From Rariglobus sp. (GTDB lineage Bacteria > Verrucomicrobiota > Verrucomicrobiia > Opitutales > Opitutaceae), in assembly GCA_029266495.1 (NCBI GenBank), contig JAQSWS010000009.1, positions 1 through 64,000 of the forward strand: DNA of 64,000 bases, given 5' to 3'. Below, piece after piece: positions 34,432-43,413 of this stretch. A model generated the notes under the pieces. That model had not been told where the DNA came from. It was given only the letters and a program-made list of their open reading frames with translations, and did not search any database. Position 1 is the stretch's first letter; each line of letters opens with the position of its first letter. The translations under genes were made by a program, and so were the position numbers.

Positions 34432-35883
34432 ATGGCTTACGACTGGCTCAAAGGTGTTGCAGATGAATACGACGTGATCGTCATTGGCTCAGGCCTCGGC
34501 GGCATGACGGGGGCCAACGTGCTCGCCAAGGCCGGCCACAAAGTCCTCCTGCTGGAGCATCACTACCAATTCGGCGGCCTCGCCACGTGGTTCACGCGCA
34601 AGGGCGGACACATCTTCGACATCTCCCTTCATGGTTTTCCCAGCGGCATGATCAAGAGCTGCCGTCGCTACTGGACCAAGGAAATCGCCGACTCGATCCA
34701 CCAGTTGAAGGACATCCGCTTCGTGAATCCACAGATGGACGTGTGGACCACCTTCACGCGTGACGACTACACGCGCGTGCTCGTCGAGCAGTTCAAACTC
34801 CCGCGTGAACAGGTCGAGTCCTTCTACGACCACCTGCGGGCGATGAACTACTACGACAACAACCCCGAGACGACGGGGCAGATGTTCAATCGCTTCTTCC
34901 CGGGCCGCCCTGATGTCCACCGCCTGCTGATGGAGCCGATTTCCTACGCCAACGGCTCCAACTTCGACGACCCCGCGATCACCTTCGGCATCGTGTTCTC
35001 CAACTTCATGGGGGCGGGCGTCTACACGTTCCAGGGCGGCTCCGACGTGCTCATCGAAAAGATGGCCGACGAACTTCGCAAAAATGGCGTCGAGCTCCGC
35101 AAAAAAGTCCTGGTCGAAAAAATCCTCGTCGAGGAACGCGATGGCAAAAAAGTCGCCTGCGGTATCGTCGCCAAAAACGGCCGGGTGATCCGCGCCAAGG
35201 CGATCCTCTCGAACGCCAACATCAAGAATACCATTTTCCGCCTTGCCGGTGAGGAGAACTTTCCCGCCGATTTCGTCGAGCAGGCGAAGGCCGTGCGCAT
35301 CAACACCAGCTCCTGCCAGGTGTATCTCGGCATCCGCAAGGGCGAGTCGATCCCGCATATCGGCGACCTGGTCTTCACCTCCGAGGCCCCCGAATACAGC
35401 AACGAGGAGCTCACCGCGCTGCACACGACCAGCCGCACATTCTCGGTCTATTATCCCGACACGCGCCCGGGCTCCGATCGCTATACGGTGGTCGCCTCGC
35501 TCAATGGCCGCTACCCCGACTGGAACGCGCTCTCCGAGGCGGATTACGAGAAGCACAAAGAGCGCATGATTGAGGAGAGCATCGCCGCATTGGAAAAATA
35601 CATCCCGGACGTGCGCGCCAAGATCGATTGGAAGGAAGCCGCCACGCCACGCACCATCGAGCGCTACACGACACATTTCCAAGGCACGTCATTCGGCACG
35701 AAGTTCGAGGGTCTGCCCGTGTCGATGAACCTCTCCGAAAAACTCCCCGGCCTCTTTCATGCCGGCAGCGTGGGTATCATCATGTCGGGCTGGCTGGGCA
35801 CGATCAATTACGGTGTGATCACGTCCAACAAGATCGACAAATACCTCTTCGCATTGAAGCAGCAGGCGGCGGCCGCGGGTTGA
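34432..35883 (+). CDS. FAD-dependent oxidoreductase, phytoene desaturase/retinol saturase-like
   Basis: A 483-residue flavoprotein with the start set at 34432 (MAYDWLKGV). The FAD-binding motif [28 protein letters not shown] lies near residues 17-44 and is followed by [17 protein letters not shown]. The C-terminal FAD motif lies in [17 protein letters not shown]. The fold is that of CrtI-type desaturases and all-trans-retinol 13,14-reductase-like proteins. No carotenoid synthesis genes are nearby, so the substrate is open; another lipid desaturation or saturation is equally possible. Its own terminator-like stem follows. Confidence 0.85.
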   Translation: MAYDWLKGVADEYDVIVIGSGLGGMTGANVLAKAGHKVLLLEHHYQFGGLATWFTRKGGHIFDISLHGFPSGMIKSCRRYWTKEIADSIHQLKDIRFVNPQMDVWTTFTRDDYTRVLVEQFKLPREQVESFYDHLRAMNYYDNNPETTGQMFNRFFPGRPDVHRLLMEPISYANGSNFDDPAITFGIVFSNFMGAGVYTFQGGSDVLIEKMADELRKNGVELRKKVLVEKILVEERDGKKVACGIVAKNGRVIRAKAILSNANIKNTIFRLAGEENFPADFVEQAKAVRINTSSCQVYLGIRKGESIPHIGDLVFTSEAPEYSNEELTALHTTSRTFSVYYPDTRPGSDRYTVVASLNGRYPDWNALSEADYEKHKERMIEESIAALEKYIPDVRAKIDWKEAATPRTIERYTTHFQGTSFGTKFEGLPVSMNLSEKLPGLFHAGSVGIIMSGWLGTINYGVITSNKIDKYLFALKQQAAAAG

Positions 35884-35887
35884 GCCA

Positions 35888-35908
35888 GGCGTCGGGCGCC
35901 CGAACGCC
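35888..35908 (+). terminator. Hairpin after the phytoene desaturase-like gene
   Basis: GGCGTCGGG (35888-35896) pairs with CCCGAACGCC (35899-35908) with one bulge, five bases after the stop codon. No T-run follows, so the terminator role is tentative. Confidence 0.4.
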
Positions 35909-35979
35909 CTGAGCGTGGGCTCGAGGTCAGGGTATTGCCCAAGGCTCGCATCTTTGCGCCTCTCCGTTTCAATCTGCCC

Positions 35980-37335
35980 ATGTCTTTCTCCGTCCTCGGT
36001 CTTTCCGAACCGCTCCTTCGCGCCATTGCCGATAAAGGGCACACCGAGGCCACGCCCGTCCAGTCCGCCGCCATTCCCGCCGTTCTGCGGGGCGAAGACG
36101 TCTGGGCCTCCGCACAAACCGGGTCTGGTAAAACCGCCGCGTTCGTCCTTCCGATCATCGACCGCCTCGTGGGCGGCGGCCCGCGCGGACGCGGCCGTTT
36201 TGTGCGCGCACTCATTCTCGTGCCCACGCGCGAACTCGCCGCGCAGATCGCCGGGGAGATTCAGGATTACGGCCGGCACCTTCCGCAAGAGGCGGCGTTG
36301 AAAACCCTCGTCGTCGTCGGCGGAGTGTCCATCAACCCCCAGATGATGGCGCTTGGCGGGGGCGCCGATATCATCGTTGCCACACCGGGACGCCTCCTCG
36401 ACCTCGTCGATCACAATGCCGTTTCGCTCTCCTCTGTCGCCACGCTCGTCCTGGACGAAGCCGACCGCTTGTTTGCCCTCGGTTTTGCCGACGAACTTGC
36501 CCGCGTGATCGCATTGCTTCCGACCCGTCGCCAGACGCTGTTGTTTTCCGCCACGTTTCCCGCGCCCGTGCGCGCGCTCGCCGCGCGGCTTCTGCACAAA
36601 CCCGTGCGCATTGAGATCGCCTCCACGCCCGAGGGTAAGCCCGACATCCTTCAGCGCGCGATTGAAGTCGACGTGCCCCAGCGCACCCAACTCCTCCGCA
36701 ACCTCGTCATCTTGCACGCATGGACGCGCGTGCTGGTCTTTGTTGCCACCAAATACGCAACCGAGCACGTCGCCGAAAAACTCTGCCGCCTCGGGATCGA
36801 AGCCGCCGCGCTCCATGGTGAACTCAGCCAGGGCGCGCGCACGCAGGTGCTCGCCGATTTCAAGGCGAGCCGGGTGCGCGTTCTCATCGCCACGGATGTG
36901 GCGTCGCGAGGCATCGACATCGAGCAGTTGCCGGTGGTGGTGAACTACGACCTGCCGCGCTCGCCCGCCGACTACATTCACCGCATCGGTCGCACCGGAC
37001 GGGCAGGGGAGAGCGGCGTGGCGGTGAGTTTTATCAGCGCGGAGACGGATGCGCACTTTCGCCTGATCGAGAAACGCAACGGGCTGAACCTCACGCGCGA
37101 GCAGATCGCCGGCTTCGAGCCGCTTGAAACCATTGTGCCCGCTCCGCCGCAGGCCGGTGGCATCAAAGGAAAACGCAAGAGCAAGAAGGACAAGCTCCGC
37201 GAGGCCGCCGGACTTCCCCCCTCCACGCCTCCGCCCCCGGCGAAACCCGCCGCCCACGCAGCGGGCATGCCCGAGGAGCCGAAACTGGGCGAATATTTCT
37301 CCTGGTCTCCGCGCACGCCGCCGCGCCGGCGGTGA
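35980..37335 (+). CDS. rhlE: DEAD-box RNA helicase, RhlE-like
   Basis: An ATP-dependent RNA helicase of 451 residues, start at 35980 (MSFSVLGLSEPLL). Motifs in order: Q motif (about 6-30), Walker A AQTGSGKTAAF (near 45), PTREL, TPGR, DEAD (near 160, VLDEADRLF), SAT, then in the second lobe TDVASRGIDI and HRIGRTGRAG. The C-terminal tail is Lys- and Pro-rich (KGKRKSKKDK), typical of RNA-binding extensions. Such helicases act in ribosome assembly and cold adaptation. The next gene begins three bases after its stop. Confidence 0.95.
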   Translation: MSFSVLGLSEPLLRAIADKGHTEATPVQSAAIPAVLRGEDVWASAQTGSGKTAAFVLPIIDRLVGGGPRGRGRFVRALILVPTRELAAQIAGEIQDYGRHLPQEAALKTLVVVGGVSINPQMMALGGGADIIVATPGRLLDLVDHNAVSLSSVATLVLDEADRLFALGFADELARVIALLPTRRQTLLFSATFPAPVRALAARLLHKPVRIEIASTPEGKPDILQRAIEVDVPQRTQLLRNLVILHAWTRVLVFVATKYATEHVAEKLCRLGIEAAALHGELSQGARTQVLADFKASRVRVLIATDVASRGIDIEQLPVVVNYDLPRSPADYIHRIGRTGRAGESGVAVSFISAETDAHFRLIEKRNGLNLTREQIAGFEPLETIVPAPPQAGGIKGKRKSKKDKLREAAGLPPSTPPPPAKPAAHAAGMPEEPKLGEYFSWSPRTPPRRR

Positions 37336-37338
37336 ATA

Positions 37339-38427
37339 ATGACTGCGTCCGCCTTTGTTCCTCCGCCGGTCGCCTGCGAACGCCTGCGGGACATCCTTCC
37401 GCGCTTCGACGGCACCCATGAGCTCCTGCCGCAGGCCGGGGCAGGGGAGCGGTATATCGGGTATCCGCTCCCGGCGCATGCCTCGACCGAGATGAAGGAG
37501 TTTCTCAAGCCACTGATGATGCTTGAACCGGAGCCCGACTTTGTCGCCCGCCTGCCGGGTGGCCGGGTGTTTGGGCCGGGAGCGGTGCTCTCACCCGACG
37601 GACGTTCCCTTGCCCGCGATATTTCGACGGACTTCGGAAAGCCGTTTGATCAACACTGGTTGCTCACTTACGCCAAAATGCGCCCGCCTGTCCGCGTCGC
37701 CGGCGCAACCGCGGTGGTCGCCGTCACGCTCGGCGAAGGCTACTGCCACTGGCTGCTTGAGGAGCTTCCACGCCTGCTTGCACTGGATGGCCGTGACACC
37801 GGCACCGTGATCGCCCACACCGGCGCTTTGTTTATCCGCGAGGCGCTGGAATCGGGTCGTTTTCACAAGACACGATTTCTGGAGGCCACGCGGTATTCAC
37901 ATTTTGAATGCGATCAACTCATCATTCCCGGCTTGGTTGGCAGGCCTGGATACCCGACGCCTCGGGTGGTGCGCTTGCTGGAAGAGTTCAGTGGACCTCT
38001 GCACGAACCGGCGGGCACCTGGGGAGAGCGCCTCTACATCACCCGGGAGAAGGCCGGACGCCGCCGGGTGAGCAACGAGGCGGAGTTGTGGCGACGGCTT
38101 GAGGGCGGCGGGTTCACCAAGCTCCGCCTGGAAGAGCTGTCGTGGAAGGACCAGATCAACGCATTTTCGCATGCAAAGGTGATCGTTGCCCCGCACGGAG
38201 CGGGACTGGCGAACCTTGTTTTTTGCCGGCCGGGAGTGCGCGTTGTCGAGTGCTTCAACCGGTCTTATGTAAACCCCTGCTTCGGGCGGTTGGCCGGTCT
38301 GGGAGGTCTTGATTACCGCCCGTTGGTTTCCGCCGGCAGCGAACCACTCGCGTGCGATCCGCAGGCAAACCGCCGGGATGTTTGCGCGGACATCGCCGGC
38401 ATCATGGATGCCCTGATCGAAATGTAG
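37339..38427 (+). CDS. Glycosyltransferase family 61 protein
   Basis: A 362-residue protein of the GT61/DUF563 type. The C-terminal half has the typical blocks ERLYITREKAGRRRVSNE, FSHAKVIVAPHGAGLANLVF and RVVECFNRSYVNPCF. The N-terminal half contains CHWLLEELPRLLAL, also typical. It has no signal peptide. Bacterial members are found with exopolysaccharide or cell-surface glycan genes, but none is adjacent here. It follows the helicase stop by three bases, so the two are co-transcribed. Confidence 0.87.
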   Translation: MTASAFVPPPVACERLRDILPRFDGTHELLPQAGAGERYIGYPLPAHASTEMKEFLKPLMMLEPEPDFVARLPGGRVFGPGAVLSPDGRSLARDISTDFGKPFDQHWLLTYAKMRPPVRVAGATAVVAVTLGEGYCHWLLEELPRLLALDGRDTGTVIAHTGALFIREALESGRFHKTRFLEATRYSHFECDQLIIPGLVGRPGYPTPRVVRLLEEFSGPLHEPAGTWGERLYITREKAGRRRVSNEAELWRRLEGGGFTKLRLEELSWKDQINAFSHAKVIVAPHGAGLANLVFCRPGVRVVECFNRSYVNPCFGRLAGLGGLDYRPLVSAGSEPLACDPQANRRDVCADIAGIMDALIEM

Positions 38428-38489
38428 GAGACCGCCCCATATGCACGCGGTGGAACCAAAACCGCTGGAAGGTTACCCGTTACCCGCCT

Positions 38490-38894
38490 ATGAAAACGAC
38501 CCTTCCCTCCATTGCTGAAACCATTTCCCAAGGCGGCCGCACCGGCACGGTCGAGACAGCTGACGATGGTTTCAAACTGCAACTCACCGAGTCCGACGAT
38601 CATTCCCAGGGGCTTACGCCGGAGCATCTGTTCGGGGCTGCGTGGGCGGCATGTTTCCACAGCGCGGTCCTGCACTGCGCAAAGGAGACGCGGCTCCACG
38701 TCGAAGGCACCACGGTGACCGCGCGCGTAAAACTTCAACCGGAAGAAGAAAAGCCTTTTGAGGTGGAGCTAAGCGTAAGCCTGCCCGGCCTGCCCGAAGA
38801 CAAGGCCCGTCACGTCCTGGCCCTTGCGCATGAGATGTGTCCGTATTCCCGGGCCACGCGCGGACGTGTCAGCGTGAAGATCACGCTCAACTGA
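38490..38894 (+). CDS. OsmC/Ohr-family peroxiredoxin-like protein
   Basis: A 134-residue thiol peroxidase of the OsmC superfamily, probably reducing organic hydroperoxides. The start is set at 38490. The two reactive cysteines are in GAAWAACFHSAV (about residue 55) and AHEMCPYSRAT (about 119), in the Ohr arrangement; the Arg/Glu partners are in the N-terminal half. A tandem TTACCCG word precedes the gene (38473-38485). No MarR-type OhrR regulator is adjacent. Confidence 0.9.
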   Translation: MKTTLPSIAETISQGGRTGTVETADDGFKLQLTESDDHSQGLTPEHLFGAAWAACFHSAVLHCAKETRLHVEGTTVTARVKLQPEEEKPFEVELSVSLPGLPEDKARHVLALAHEMCPYSRATRGRVSVKITLN

Positions 38895-39014
38895 CTTGCC
38901 CCGGCGTCCTCTGCAGGCGCGGGCGAGGCGCCTGAGTTTAGGGTTTCCACCTTGCCCGGTGCGGGCATTGATTACGGCGTCCTTTGCTGCATCATGCCGT
39001 TTGCCCCACCGCTT

Positions 39015-39830
39015 ATGTTTAACCGCCCGCTTTCTTTGCCGCGTTTCGTCGCCCTGATTTCCCTCGCCGCAGTCGTGACTCATTCCCTCACGGCCCAGAC
39101 GAAGTCGGCATTTGGCACAAGCGAGGTGACCAGCGCCGCGATGGTCGGCATTCTCTACGACCTGAAGCAGGACCAGGCGCGCAAGCCGATGAAGATGGAT
39201 ATCCCCGCCTACGGGCGTCTCATCGACGAATTTATTTCCAAGGGCTGGGACGAGGGCGTGCTCAACCGTTACTTCCGCGCCGCCCGGCCGCTTTACACGA
39301 CGCAAATTTTTATTCCGCTGATCTCGGCCAGCGCCGCGCCCAAGGCCTTCGAGGTCGAAAACATCGTGAAGCCGATGTTCTGGCTGATTCACTATAAAGG
39401 CCAGGTTTCGGCGCCGACTTCGGGACAGTGGCGCTTCTGGGGCTACGGCGAAGAGGTGTGCAGCGTGGCGATCAACGGCAAGAACGTGCTTCTCAGCAAC
39501 TGGAAGGAAATCACCACGCCTTCCGTCGGATGGAAATCCCCCGAGCCTCCCGGTCAACCCGCCGCGAGCGGACACCTGAAAGCGGGCGACTGGATCGAGC
39601 TCCAGGCCGGACAGGTGGTGGACATCGATGTGTTGATCGGCGAACGCGGCGGCGGCGTGTTCGCGGCATTCCTGCTCATCGAAAAACGCGGTGAGACCTA
39701 TCAGAAAATAAACGGCCATCCCATTCTGCCGGTGTTCCAGCTTGCACCCCACGACACCGTCCAACCGAAGTCCGTCAAAGAAGGGCCGGTTATCGCGACC
39801 AAGGGGCCCGTCTGGAAGGGGCTGGAATAG
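39015..39830 (+). CDS. Secreted protein with PA14-like domain
   Basis: The start is set at 39015 (MFNRPLSLPRF), giving a proper signal peptide ending SLTAQ; an ATG at 38994 is also possible. The mature part begins with a helical segment. From about residue 110 a beta-rich section reads YKGQVSAPTSGQWRFWGYGEEVCSVAINGKNVLL, which is the PA14 pattern of carbohydrate-binding modules. No catalytic domain is attached. It may bind a glycan at the cell surface. It is separated from fabZ by 62 bases. Confidence 0.65.
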   Translation: MFNRPLSLPRFVALISLAAVVTHSLTAQTKSAFGTSEVTSAAMVGILYDLKQDQARKPMKMDIPAYGRLIDEFISKGWDEGVLNRYFRAARPLYTTQIFIPLISASAAPKAFEVENIVKPMFWLIHYKGQVSAPTSGQWRFWGYGEEVCSVAINGKNVLLSNWKEITTPSVGWKSPEPPGQPAASGHLKAGDWIELQAGQVVDIDVLIGERGGGVFAAFLLIEKRGETYQKINGHPILPVFQLAPHDTVQPKSVKEGPVIATKGPVWKGLE

Positions 39831-39892
39831 CGTCAGGGATCCCCATTTCCAAACTTGCAGCAGCGAGGCGGGCGCGGTGTGGTTGACGTTCC

Positions 39893-40357
39893 ATGTCCCA
39901 AGTCGTCACCGACCTCATCCCGCACCGGCCTCCATTCCTGTTTGTTGACGAGATCGTCTCCGAAACGGCCGACAGCCTCACCGCCCGCCGCACGTGGCGC
40001 GCCGAGGAGGATTTCTACAAGGGGCACTACCCCAACGCGCCCATCACCCCCGGCGTCCTGTTGTGTGAGGCGGTGTTCCAGACCGGCGCGCTGTTCATGG
40101 CCCGCCAGGCACAGGCCGCCGGCGCCAAGCCGGGCGAAGGCGTGCCGCTCCTCGCCAAGATCAGCGACGTGCGTTTCCGCAATCCGGTTTATCCCGGCGA
40201 TCAGATCATCATCGAGGTGAAGAAAAAGGAGGTCATGGGCGGCTTCACCATGATGGCTGGCGCGATCAAAAAAGCCGATGGCACCCGCGTGCTCACAGTC
40301 GACTTTGCCGTCGCATGGAAAACCCCCGAGGGCCAGCAACAACAGGCCCAGCAATAA
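39893..40357 (+). CDS. fabZ: 3-hydroxyacyl-ACP dehydratase FabZ-type
   Basis: A hotdog-fold dehydratase of 154 residues in fatty acid elongation. It starts near the signature LIPHRPPFLFVD and carries the catalytic His (H45 in YKGHYPNAPITPGV) and Glu (E59 in LLCEAVFQTG). The C-terminal tail is Gln-rich. The adjacent fabI, oleA and oleB genes place it in a fatty acid or long-chain hydrocarbon module. A structured gap of about 90 bases separates it from fabI. Confidence 0.93.
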   Translation: MSQVVTDLIPHRPPFLFVDEIVSETADSLTARRTWRAEEDFYKGHYPNAPITPGVLLCEAVFQTGALFMARQAQAAGAKPGEGVPLLAKISDVRFRNPVYPGDQIIIEVKKKEVMGGFTMMAGAIKKADGTRVLTVDFAVAWKTPEGQQQQAQQ

Positions 40358-40367
40358 TAGGGAACCC

Positions 40368-40426
40368 GGAAAATCAGGGATAATGCATTGGAATTATCGA
40401 GTTCGTTTCCTGATTTCCTGATTTCC
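40368..40426 (+). repeat. Structured intergenic element between fabZ and fabI
   Basis: GGAAAATCAGG (40368-40378) pairs imperfectly with CCTGATTTCC, which occurs twice in tandem (40409-40418 and 40417-40426). An inner stem GATAAT/ATTATC is also present. The element is AT-richer than its surroundings. Confidence 0.5.
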
Positions 40427-40447
40427 ACATTTAAATCCGACTGTCCC

Positions 40448-41266
40448 ATGCCCGATTTCCTCAATCTCACCGGCAAGACGTTTGTCGTTCTCGGCGTCGC
40501 CAATAAAAAAAGCGTCGCATGGTTCACCGCGAAGACCTTGGAAGAGCAGGGGGCGACGGTGCTCTACAGCGTGCGTTCACCCGCCCGCAAAGCCTCGCTT
40601 GATGCCACGCTCGCGGGGAAACCGGTGTTCGTATGCGATGTGGAGGCCGAGGGTGCGCCCGCGTTGCTCGCCGCGGAAATCACTGCAGCCGGTTATTCCC
40701 AGATTCACGGCATCGTCCACTCGATCGCTTTCGCCAACTACAGCGAAGGGTTCAAGCCCTTCCACGAAACCAAACGCGCCGACTTCCTGCAGGCGACCGC
40801 CGTCTCGGCGTTTTCACTCGTCGAGGTGGCCAATGCCTTCAAAACGCTCCTCGTGAAAAACGCCTCGGTGGTCACCATTGGCATCTCCTCGCTTCAGGTC
40901 ACCCCCGACAACTACGGCTACATGGGGCCGATCAAGGCCGCGCTCGACTCGGCATCGCGCTTCCTCGCGAAATCCTTCAGCGATCATAGCGAAGTGCGCT
41001 TTAATGTCGTCGGCTCCGGACCGCTCAAAACAAGCGCCTCGGCCGGCATTCCGGGCTATCTGGAGAGTTATCTCTACGCGGAAAAACTCACGTTTCGTAA
41101 ACGAAATCTCTCCACCCAGGAAGTCGCCAATACCGCCGTGTTCCTGCTGAGCGAACGCAGCAGCGGGCTCAATGCCACGACGGTCACGGTCGATGCCGGG
41201 CTGGGCAGCAACTTTTTCGATAAAGAAATCGTGCGCCTCGCGATGCGCATGGATGCTAAACTCTGA
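40448..41266 (+). CDS. fabI: Enoyl-ACP reductase FabI-type (NADH)
   Basis: A short-chain dehydrogenase of 272 residues, start at 40448 (MPDFLNLTGK). The FabI catalytic pair Y156 and K163 (Y-x6-K) lies in NYGYMGPIKAAL, and the N-terminal nucleotide-binding VLGVANKKSVAW is typical of FabI. The late GLNATTVTVDAG block is also a family signature. It reduces trans-2-enoyl-ACP in the last step of each elongation cycle. Some positions differ from classical FabI (GISSLQ in place of the usual LSYLG-type strand), so it may be a divergent or specialised paralogue. Confidence 0.88.
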   Translation: MPDFLNLTGKTFVVLGVANKKSVAWFTAKTLEEQGATVLYSVRSPARKASLDATLAGKPVFVCDVEAEGAPALLAAEITAAGYSQIHGIVHSIAFANYSEGFKPFHETKRADFLQATAVSAFSLVEVANAFKTLLVKNASVVTIGISSLQVTPDNYGYMGPIKAALDSASRFLAKSFSDHSEVRFNVVGSGPLKTSASAGIPGYLESYLYAEKLTFRKRNLSTQEVANTAVFLLSERSSGLNATTVTVDAGLGSNFFDKEIVRLAMRMDAKL

Positions 41267-41267
41267 C

Positions 41268-41423
41268 TAACGCAAAGGCGCTAAGACGCAAAGGTCGCCA
41301 AGCCGTGAAACACATAGCTCTGATTTATTCCCTTGGGTCGAATACCCCGAAGCTCGCATCGGCTTGGTTGAGTGGTTCTTTATTTCATCTTTGCAGCCTT
41401 AGCGCCTTCGCGCCTTTGCGTTA
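41268..41423. repeat. 156-bp element bounded by AACGCAAAGGCGC inverted repeats
   Basis: The left end (41268-41294, TAACGCAAAGGCGCTAAG then ACGCAAAGG) and the right end (41389-41423) are inverted copies of one another, the right copy having an extra GAAGGCGC. The interior (about 95 bases) codes for nothing visible. It fills the gap between fabI and oleA. It could be a small non-autonomous element or a long-stem regulatory RNA. Confidence 0.6.
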
Positions 41424-41433
41424 AAAATCCGAA

Positions 41434-42474
41434 ATGCGTTTTCACCACACAGTCATCGAGTCGCTGGCCGTCGCATTGCCCGACGAAGTCCTCACCACGA
41501 CCCGGGTCGAAGAGACGCTGCGCCCGCTTTACGAGCGCCTGAAGCTGCCCTTCGGCCGGCTCGAGCTCATGACCGGCATTCGCGAGCGTCGCATCTGGCC
41601 GGCGGGCACGCGCCCATCCGACGCCAGCGCGGCCGCCGGCAAGGCCGCGCTGGCCAAGTCCGGCCTCCGCGCCGGACAGGTCGAACTCTTCATCCACGGC
41701 GCGGTATGCCGGGACATGATGGAGCCCGCCACGGCGTCGTTCGCCCATCGCAAGATCGGCCTGCCTGCGACCGCGCAGATTTTCGACGTGTCCAACGCCT
41801 GCCTCGGTTTTCTGAATTCGCTTACCGTCGCCGCCGGCCTGATCGAGAGCGGACAGATCAAATGCGCCCTGATCGTCTCCGGCGAAAACGGCGGTCCGCT
41901 CGTTCAGCAAACGCTCAAAACCCTTCTTGAGGCGCCGCTCGACCGCAACGGCATCAAGCCCTACTTCGCCAACCTTACGATCGGCTCGGGCGCGGTGGGT
42001 GCGGTCGTGTGCCACGAATCCCTGCTGCCCGCCGGCTCGCGTCCGCATCGCCTGCTCGGCGGCATTGCCCGGGCGGCCACGGTGCACAGCGAGCTTTGCC
42101 AGGGCGACACACACGGCGCCGACGCGCTGGCGATGCAGACCGACAGCGAGGCGTTGCTCACCGCCGGACTCGCACTCGCGCGCGACACGTGGGATGCCTT
42201 CACCGTCGAAACAGGTTACAACGCGATGACGGCCGACCGGTTCATCTGCCACCAGGTCGGCAGCACGCACCGGCGCAAACTCTACGAGGCGCTGGGCCTC
42301 GATCTCGCAAAGGATTTTTCCACATTTGAAACCCTCGGCAACACCGGCTCGGTCGCGCTGCCCGCCACGCTGGCCAAAGCCGTCGAAGCCGGCGCGGTGG
42401 GCGAGGGAACCAAGGTCGCGCTGCTCGGCATCGGCAGCGGCCTCAACTGTCTGATGCTTGCACTCGAATGGTAA
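41434..42474 (+). CDS. oleA: Thiolase-fold condensing enzyme, OleA-like
   Basis: A 346-residue enzyme of the FabH/OleA group. OleA joins two fatty acyl-CoA molecules head to head to give a beta-keto acid, the first step of long-chain olefin synthesis. The nucleophile is C123 in DVSNACLGFLNSL, and E97 lies in RDMMEPATASFAHRK, matching the OleA-specific Glu that enters the active site from the partner subunit. Further conserved regions are FICHQVGSTH and LGNTGSVALP with the thiolase His and Asn. Its last codons overlap oleB by seven bases. A FabH-like role is possible, but the OleB partner makes OleA the better call. Confidence 0.88.
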   Translation: MRFHHTVIESLAVALPDEVLTTTRVEETLRPLYERLKLPFGRLELMTGIRERRIWPAGTRPSDASAAAGKAALAKSGLRAGQVELFIHGAVCRDMMEPATASFAHRKIGLPATAQIFDVSNACLGFLNSLTVAAGLIESGQIKCALIVSGENGGPLVQQTLKTLLEAPLDRNGIKPYFANLTIGSGAVGAVVCHESLLPAGSRPHRLLGGIARAATVHSELCQGDTHGADALAMQTDSEALLTAGLALARDTWDAFTVETGYNAMTADRFICHQVGSTHRRKLYEALGLDLAKDFSTFETLGNTGSVALPATLAKAVEAGAVGEGTKVALLGIGSGLNCLMLALEW

Positions 42475-43355
42475 CGATTCCCGACTGGCTCAAGCCGCTC
42501 TATCCGTTTGCGCCGAAATCGTTCGCGACCCCGCGCGGCGCGCTCATGAGTTATCTCGATGAGGGCGGCGCGTCCGAAGGCGAGGAGGCGGTGCTCATGT
42601 TGCACGGCAACCCGACCTGGTCGTTTTACTACCGCGAACTCGTGCAGGCCGTCGCGCCGCACCTGCGCTGCATCGTGCCCGATCACATCGGCATGGGCCT
42701 CTCGGAAAAACCACAGGACTATCCCTACACGCTGGAGGCGCGCATCGGCGACATCGACGCGCTTGTCACGCATCTCGGAGTGAAGCGCCTTCACCTGGTC
42801 GTCCACGATTGGGGCGGGGCGATCGGCTTTGGTTATGCGGCGCGTTACCCGCAACGCATCGGCAGACTGGTGGTTCTCAACACGGGCGCCTTCCCGTCGC
42901 CGCACATTCCCGCGCGCATCGGAATCTGCAAAACACGCTTCCCCGGCACGGCCCTCGTGCGCGGGCTGAATGGCTTCGCCGGTCCCGCCGCGTGGATGTC
43001 GATGCACCGCCGGAAGCTCACCGCCGATGAACGACGCGGTTTCCTGCTGCCGTATGATTCCTGGGCCAATCGTGTCGCGGTGGACGCCTTCGTGAAGGAC
43101 ATCCCGATGATCCCATCGCATCCGACCTGGCGCACGCTCACCGACACGGCGGCCGGCCTGAAGCAGTTCCGGCAAAACCCCGCGTTGATCGTGTGGGGTG
43201 GACGCGATTTTTGCTTCAACGACCATTTCTACAACGAGTGGAAGAAGCGACTGCCGCAAGCCCAGGCATACTACCTTGAGGACGCCGGCCATTACGTGCT
43301 CGCCGACGCCAACACCGAGGCGATTCCGCGCATCACTCAATTCCTGCGCGGATGA
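42468..43355 (+). CDS. oleB: Alpha/beta hydrolase OleB (beta-lactone decarboxylase type)
   Basis: A 295-residue haloalkane dehalogenase-like hydrolase. OleB decarboxylates the cis-beta-lactone intermediate to a cis-olefin. The nucleophile is D114 in VVHDWGGAIG, the HGNPTW block supplies the oxyanion hole (about 46-51), an acidic residue lies in GGRDFCFNDHF and the catalytic His in DAGHYVLAD. Its start overlaps the oleA stop (ATGGTAA at 42468), so translation is coupled. The remaining pathway genes, oleC (beta-lactone synthetase) and oleD (reductase), are not in this window. Confidence 0.9.
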   Translation: MVTIPDWLKPLYPFAPKSFATPRGALMSYLDEGGASEGEEAVLMLHGNPTWSFYYRELVQAVAPHLRCIVPDHIGMGLSEKPQDYPYTLEARIGDIDALVTHLGVKRLHLVVHDWGGAIGFGYAARYPQRIGRLVVLNTGAFPSPHIPARIGICKTRFPGTALVRGLNGFAGPAAWMSMHRRKLTADERRGFLLPYDSWANRVAVDAFVKDIPMIPSHPTWRTLTDTAAGLKQFRQNPALIVWGGRDFCFNDHFYNEWKKRLPQAQAYYLEDAGHYVLADANTEAIPRITQFLRG

Positions 43356-43360
43356 GCGCT

Positions 43361-43402
43361 TCCGCGATGCGGAGGCCTGCGAGCAGGCGTCGGCATCGCG
43401 GA
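43361..43402. repeat. Nested hairpin between convergent oleB and malQ
   Basis: TCCGCGATGC (43361-43370) pairs perfectly with GCATCGCGGA (43393-43402), with an inner stem GCCTGC-GA-GCAGGC (43375-43388). It sits exactly in the 58-base gap between convergent stops, so it may stop transcription from both sides. No T-run is present. Confidence 0.65.
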
Positions 43403-43413
43403 GGGATCGGGCG

